Below the pieces are notes generated by a model, which saw only the letters and a list, made by a program, of their open reading frames with translations, did not search any database and was not told where the DNA came from. The translations under genes were made by a program, and so were the position numbers. 64,000 nt of DNA from CAYPPG01 sp964412555 (lineage in GTDB: Bacteria > Hinthialibacterota > Hinthialibacteria > Hinthialibacterales > Hinthialibacteraceae), in NCBI GenBank assembly GCA_964412555.1, contig CAYPPG010000034.1, positions 17,669-81,668 of the forward strand, read 5' to 3'. Shown here piece by piece: positions 61,144 through 64,000 of this stretch (position 1 is the stretch's first letter; each line of letters opens with the position of its first letter).

Positions 61144-61767
61144 ATGAACACAAAACCCAAACGCATCGGAGAAGCACTCATCGAAGCCGGATTGTTGAGC
61201 CGTATGCAGCTGCAGCGTGCTTTGCAGATTCAGGATGAGTGCGCCTATCGTTCCTTTGGTGATATTATCACCTCGGCTTATGGTATTCCGAGCGAGAAAA
61301 TCGAATCCGCCTTTGTCAATTTGGTCTTGCTGCCCGCCTTGAACGATCTGCTAATCCACCATCTAAAAACGGAAGAAAACAAATTCACGTCGCATATCCC
61401 GATCAAAGCCGATCAATTGATCTACGATATTGAAATTCAAACATTGACATTGAAAAAGACCATTTCAAGCTCATTTTCAAAAAATGACGATCAAGAATTG
61501 GTATCGGAACCGAGACGTTCCACTTCCACGGAATTGAGCGGGATGTTGAATTTGACCATCCGTACGCAAGAAAAAGAGATTATCTGTGAACGGAATCGAT
61601 TGACTTTTACCTACGAATCGGATACAGGTAGCGCGCAATTGGACGGCAGCACCATCACCGGCCTACAATTCCGCTTTAAACAAAAAAATAAAGAGAGATT
61701 AGGCGAGAAAATATCGTGCTCCCCCATTACGGAACAGGAATTACGGGAAGTGTTGGAACATCTTTAA
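61144..61767 (+). CDS. MshEN-domain protein (predicted c-di-GMP binder)
   Basis: A 207-residue protein. Residues 6-30 (RIGEALIEAGLLSRMQLQRA then LQIQ) match the MshEN consensus of type II secretion/pilus ATPases, which binds c-di-GMP. A second, weaker copy follows (FGDIITSAYGIPSEKIESAF). The rest (about 85-207) is beta-rich with no recognised family and no ATPase core, so the module is free-standing. ATG at 61144 is chosen because it precedes the domain directly. Confidence 0.7.
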   Translation: MNTKPKRIGEALIEAGLLSRMQLQRALQIQDECAYRSFGDIITSAYGIPSEKIESAFVNLVLLPALNDLLIHHLKTEENKFTSHIPIKADQLIYDIEIQTLTLKKTISSSFSKNDDQELVSEPRRSTSTELSGMLNLTIRTQEKEIICERNRLTFTYESDTGSAQLDGSTITGLQFRFKQKNKERLGEKISCSPITEQELREVLEHL

Positions 61768-61887
61768 TCGAAAAAAACCATCGAACTGTTAGTGATTTGT
61801 AAATTCAGAGAATCCCGTATTGCCGTTTTCTAAAGATCGGATATAATCCTTTTTCGTTTGTTTGTTGCTCAGTAAAAACAACAAAAT

Positions 61888-61938
61888 GCAGGCGGGACGC
61901 CTGCGTTACATTAGGCAGGCGGGGACGCCTGCTCTACC
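61888..61938. repeat. Two GCAGGCGGG(G)ACGCCTGC palindromes
   Basis: GCAGGCGGGACGCCTGC at 61888-61904 and GCAGGCGGGGACGCCTGC then TCTACC at 61915-61938. They precede the typA terminator; GGCGGGG in the second can also pair with the 5' arm of that terminator. Confidence 0.75.
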
Positions 61939-61971
61939 CATAAAGAGATATAAAGGAAAAGGAAAGTACAG

Positions 61972-61996
61972 CCCTCGCCGGCCGGCGGGGGTTTTT
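61972..61996 (+). terminator. Intrinsic terminator / possible attenuator before typA
   Basis: CCCTCGCC pairs with GGCGGGGG (8 bp, loop GGCC) and is followed by TTTTT. It ends 15 nt before the typA ATG, so no promoter can fit between. It ends transcripts from the MshEN gene unless antitermination occurs. The same arrangement is seen at thrS. Confidence 0.75.
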
Positions 61997-62011
61997 CTAC
62001 GGAATTGAGCT

Positions 62012-63829
62012 ATGTTGATGAAAACGCTGGTACAAAATGCAAATTTGCGAAATATCGCCATTATTGCCCATGTCGATCATGGGAAAACAACGCTCGTGGA
62101 TCACATGTTCCGCCAAAGCGGGACGTTCCGCTCGAATCAGGAGATCAACGAGCGTGTGATGGACAATATGGATTTGGAGCGCGAACGGGGGATTACCATC
62201 GCCGCCAAGAACTGCTCCGTTTATTGGAAGAATGTGAAGATCAACATTTTGGATACCCCCGGTCACGCGGATTTCGGCGGTGAAGTGGAACGCGCCTTGA
62301 ATATGGTCGACGGAGCCATACTACTTGTCGATGCGTCGGAAGGACCTTTACCGCAAACGCGATTTGTGCTCAAGAAGGCTTTGGAAGCGAATCTCAAAAT
62401 CCTCGTCGTCATCAACAAGATCGACCGGAAAGACGCACGGCCGCAGGAAGTGCTGAATGAAATATATGACCTCTTTATCGATCTCGATGCCAATGACGAA
62501 CAAATCGAGTTCCCGGTCTTTTACGCCATCGGGCGGGAAGGCTTAATCCACAGGACTCTGGATGAATCCGGAACAAACTTATCGCCGCTCTTCGAGGCGA
62601 TCTTGGAAGAGATTCCCGCACCATCCTACGATCCGGAAGAGCCGTTTCAAATGCTGGTCTCCGATCTGGATTATTCCGATTTTCTGGGACGATTGGCCAT
62701 TGGCAGGATCACCAACGGTTCAGCCAGATGCAATGATAATCTTGTCTGCCTTGGAGAGAACGGAAGGGCGGAACCGCTGCGGATTTCCAAATTGCAGGTG
62801 TATGAAGGGATCGGATTCAAAGATGCCTTATCGGCTGAGCCTGGTGACATCGTCATTCTTGCCGGGATCGAGAATGTGCATATCGGCGACACTATCTGTA
62901 CGAAAGAAGCGCCGAAAGCGCTAAAACGAATCACCGTAGATGAACCGACGGTTTCGATGAAGTTCGCCATCAATAGTTCCCCCTTTTCCGGCAAAGAGGG
63001 GAAATATGTTCAATCGACGAAGTTGAAGGAACGTTTGCTCAAAGAAACGTTGAGCAATGTCTCTCTACAGGTAGAAGACACCGATGACGCCAATGTATTT
63101 TTGGTCAAAGGGCGGGGAGAATTTCAGATGGTAATTCTGATTGAAACCTTACGCCGGGAAGGCTACGAACTCAGCGTGGGACGTCCGCACGTCATCTATC
63201 GGGAAGAACAAGGGAAGACACTTGAGCCGATCGAGCATCTCTTCGTCGACTGCGAAGAAGACTTCGTCGGGATCGTGACAGAGAAACTGTCCGCGCGGAA
63301 AGGGCGGATGATCAATCTGGTCAATCATGGGTCGGGGCGGGTGCGGATGGAGTTTTCCATTCCCTCGCGCGGTTTGATCGGGTATCGAAACGAATTCCTA
63401 ACCGACACGAAAGGGACCGGTATCTTGAATTCCTATTTGCAGGGTTATGAAGAATTCCGAGGTGAGTTCCCCTACCGCTATTCGGGTTCCATTGTTGCCG
63501 ACCGGATCGGCGCGGCGGTGCCCTACGCTCTCTTCAACCTCGAACCTCGCGGGATTCTCTTCATCCCGCCCGGCACGGCTGTCTATGAAGGCATGATCGT
63601 GGGAGAACACAACCGCGAACAAGATATCAACGTGAATCCCTGCAAAGAGAAGAAACTGACGAATATGCGCAGCGCCGGAAAAGATGACAATGTCATGTTG
63701 ACGCCGGTTGTGCCAATGACGCTCGAACGGGCCATCGAATTCATCAAAGACGACGAGATGGTGGAAGTGACGCCGAAGTCGATTCGATTGCGGAAGACGA
63801 TTTTGCCTTCGAATCAGCGGAGGGTGTAA
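62012..63829 (+). CDS. typA: Ribosome-associated GTPase TypA/BipA
   Basis: A 605-residue translational GTPase. G1 AHVDHGKTTLVDHM, the switch I segment RGITIAAKN, G3 DTPGHADFGGEVER and G4 NKIDRKDARP are intact, followed by domains II, III, V and the TypA-specific C-terminal domain (about residues 490-600). It acts on the ribosome under cold or other stress and helps 50S assembly. The leader has a weak GGAATTGAG ribosome site. Length and motifs are normal. Confidence 0.97.
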   Translation: MLMKTLVQNANLRNIAIIAHVDHGKTTLVDHMFRQSGTFRSNQEINERVMDNMDLERERGITIAAKNCSVYWKNVKINILDTPGHADFGGEVERALNMVDGAILLVDASEGPLPQTRFVLKKALEANLKILVVINKIDRKDARPQEVLNEIYDLFIDLDANDEQIEFPVFYAIGREGLIHRTLDESGTNLSPLFEAILEEIPAPSYDPEEPFQMLVSDLDYSDFLGRLAIGRITNGSARCNDNLVCLGENGRAEPLRISKLQVYEGIGFKDALSAEPGDIVILAGIENVHIGDTICTKEAPKALKRITVDEPTVSMKFAINSSPFSGKEGKYVQSTKLKERLLKETLSNVSLQVEDTDDANVFLVKGRGEFQMVILIETLRREGYELSVGRPHVIYREEQGKTLEPIEHLFVDCEEDFVGIVTEKLSARKGRMINLVNHGSGRVRMEFSIPSRGLIGYRNEFLTDTKGTGILNSYLQGYEEFRGEFPYRYSGSIVADRIGAAVPYALFNLEPRGILFIPPGTAVYEGMIVGEHNREQDINVNPCKEKKLTNMRSAGKDDNVMLTPVVPMTLERAIEFIKDDEMVEVTPKSIRLRKTILPSNQRRV

Positions 63830-63910
63830 TCAGGTGTCTCTTAAGGAGGTATATCAACTTCTTGGGGGCCATGGATTGTAGAAAACAAACAAGCGCAATC
63901 TGTCCTTACT

Positions 63911-63990
63911 TATATGCCGGGTACCCAGGACAATCGCAGTCCGTCCTTTCTTATATGTCGGGTACCCAGGACAAGCGTAGTCTGTCCTGG
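63911..63990. repeat. Two 41-bp copies of a GGGTACCCAGGAC element
   Basis: Copies start at 63911 and 63952 (TATATG(C/T)CGGGTACCCAGG then AC). Each ends in CAGTCCGTCC-like sequence. A perfect AAGGAGGT (63843-63850) precedes, and a repeat-derived 44-codon frame from TTG 63862 follows; the frame is more likely chance than a gene. Confidence 0.65.
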
Positions 63991-64000
63991 CGTTGAACGC

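Overview
This 64 kb window looks like a chromosomal segment of a free-living, Gram-negative-type bacterium from a poorly cultured lineage. The signs are short prepilin-like secreted proteins, Tat-exported enzymes, a very large periplasmic-propeller hybrid histidine kinase, a multihaem cytochrome, several cobalamin/radical-SAM enzymes and many GC-rich palindromic intergenic repeats. This combination is typical of lineages such as Hydrogenedentota, Sumerlaeota, Omnitrophota or Planctomycetes relatives. That placement is inference from gene content, not a measured phylogeny. No phage, insertion sequence or CRISPR array is visible.

Layout. 1-1.6 kb: 5' part of thrS, a tRNA-Val gene and its promoter. 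1.7-5.6 kb: alpha/beta hydrolase, SDR oxidoreductase, JAMM metalloprotease, Tat-exported DegT-type protein. 5.9-9.7 kb: membrane protein, seven-haem cytochrome and a STAS/zinc-ribbon/PilZ fusion. 9.9-15 kb: operon of a GT2 glycosyltransferase, an FAD oxidoreductase and two B12-binding radical SAM enzymes. 15-17 kb: ArsR-controlled operon (arsR, Tat flavoprotein, truncated permease) with two matching 16-bp operators. 17-21 kb: UroD-like methyltransferase, an esterase remnant, IscA-like protein, a 59-residue zinc ribbon, cutC and a phosphotriesterase-like enzyme. 21-28 kb: hybrid kinase, small membrane protein and OPT transporter. 28-32.4 kb: two MNT/HEPN pairs flanking a methyltransferase, a glycosyltransferase and an anti-anti-sigma factor, then a corrinoid protein. 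32.4-36.3 kb: Wzt-like ABC ATPase overlapping an orphan antitoxin, then a secreted carbohydrate-binding-like protein. 36.4-40.5 kb: argH, apt-dinB and a sigma-70 family factor. 40.7-46.6 kb: O-antigen ligase-like protein, a secreted unknown and a 1109-residue low-complexity membrane protein. 47-51.4 kb: small proteins, then TPR lipoprotein, B12 radical SAM and a stand-alone C-terminal half of IspG. 51.6-64 kb: glutamate/dicarboxylate symporter, two pseudopilins, acpS, cmk-aroA, YggT-type protein, dynamin-like GTPase, an MshEN-domain protein and typA.

Connections. Cobalamin chemistry recurs (three B12 radical SAM proteins, one corrinoid protein, one MtaA/UroD-like protein). Two proteins have predicted c-di-GMP-binding modules (PilZ at 8.9 kb, MshEN at 61.1 kb). 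Envelope glycan functions recur (two GT2 enzymes, Wzt ATPase, O-antigen ligase). Two translation genes, thrS and typA, each have an intrinsic terminator ending only 15-19 nt before the start codon, which suggests attenuation control. The most unusual items are the stand-alone IspG half, the STAS/PilZ fusion, the ArsR regulon with a broken permease, and the repeat families, two of which sit between long direct repeats.
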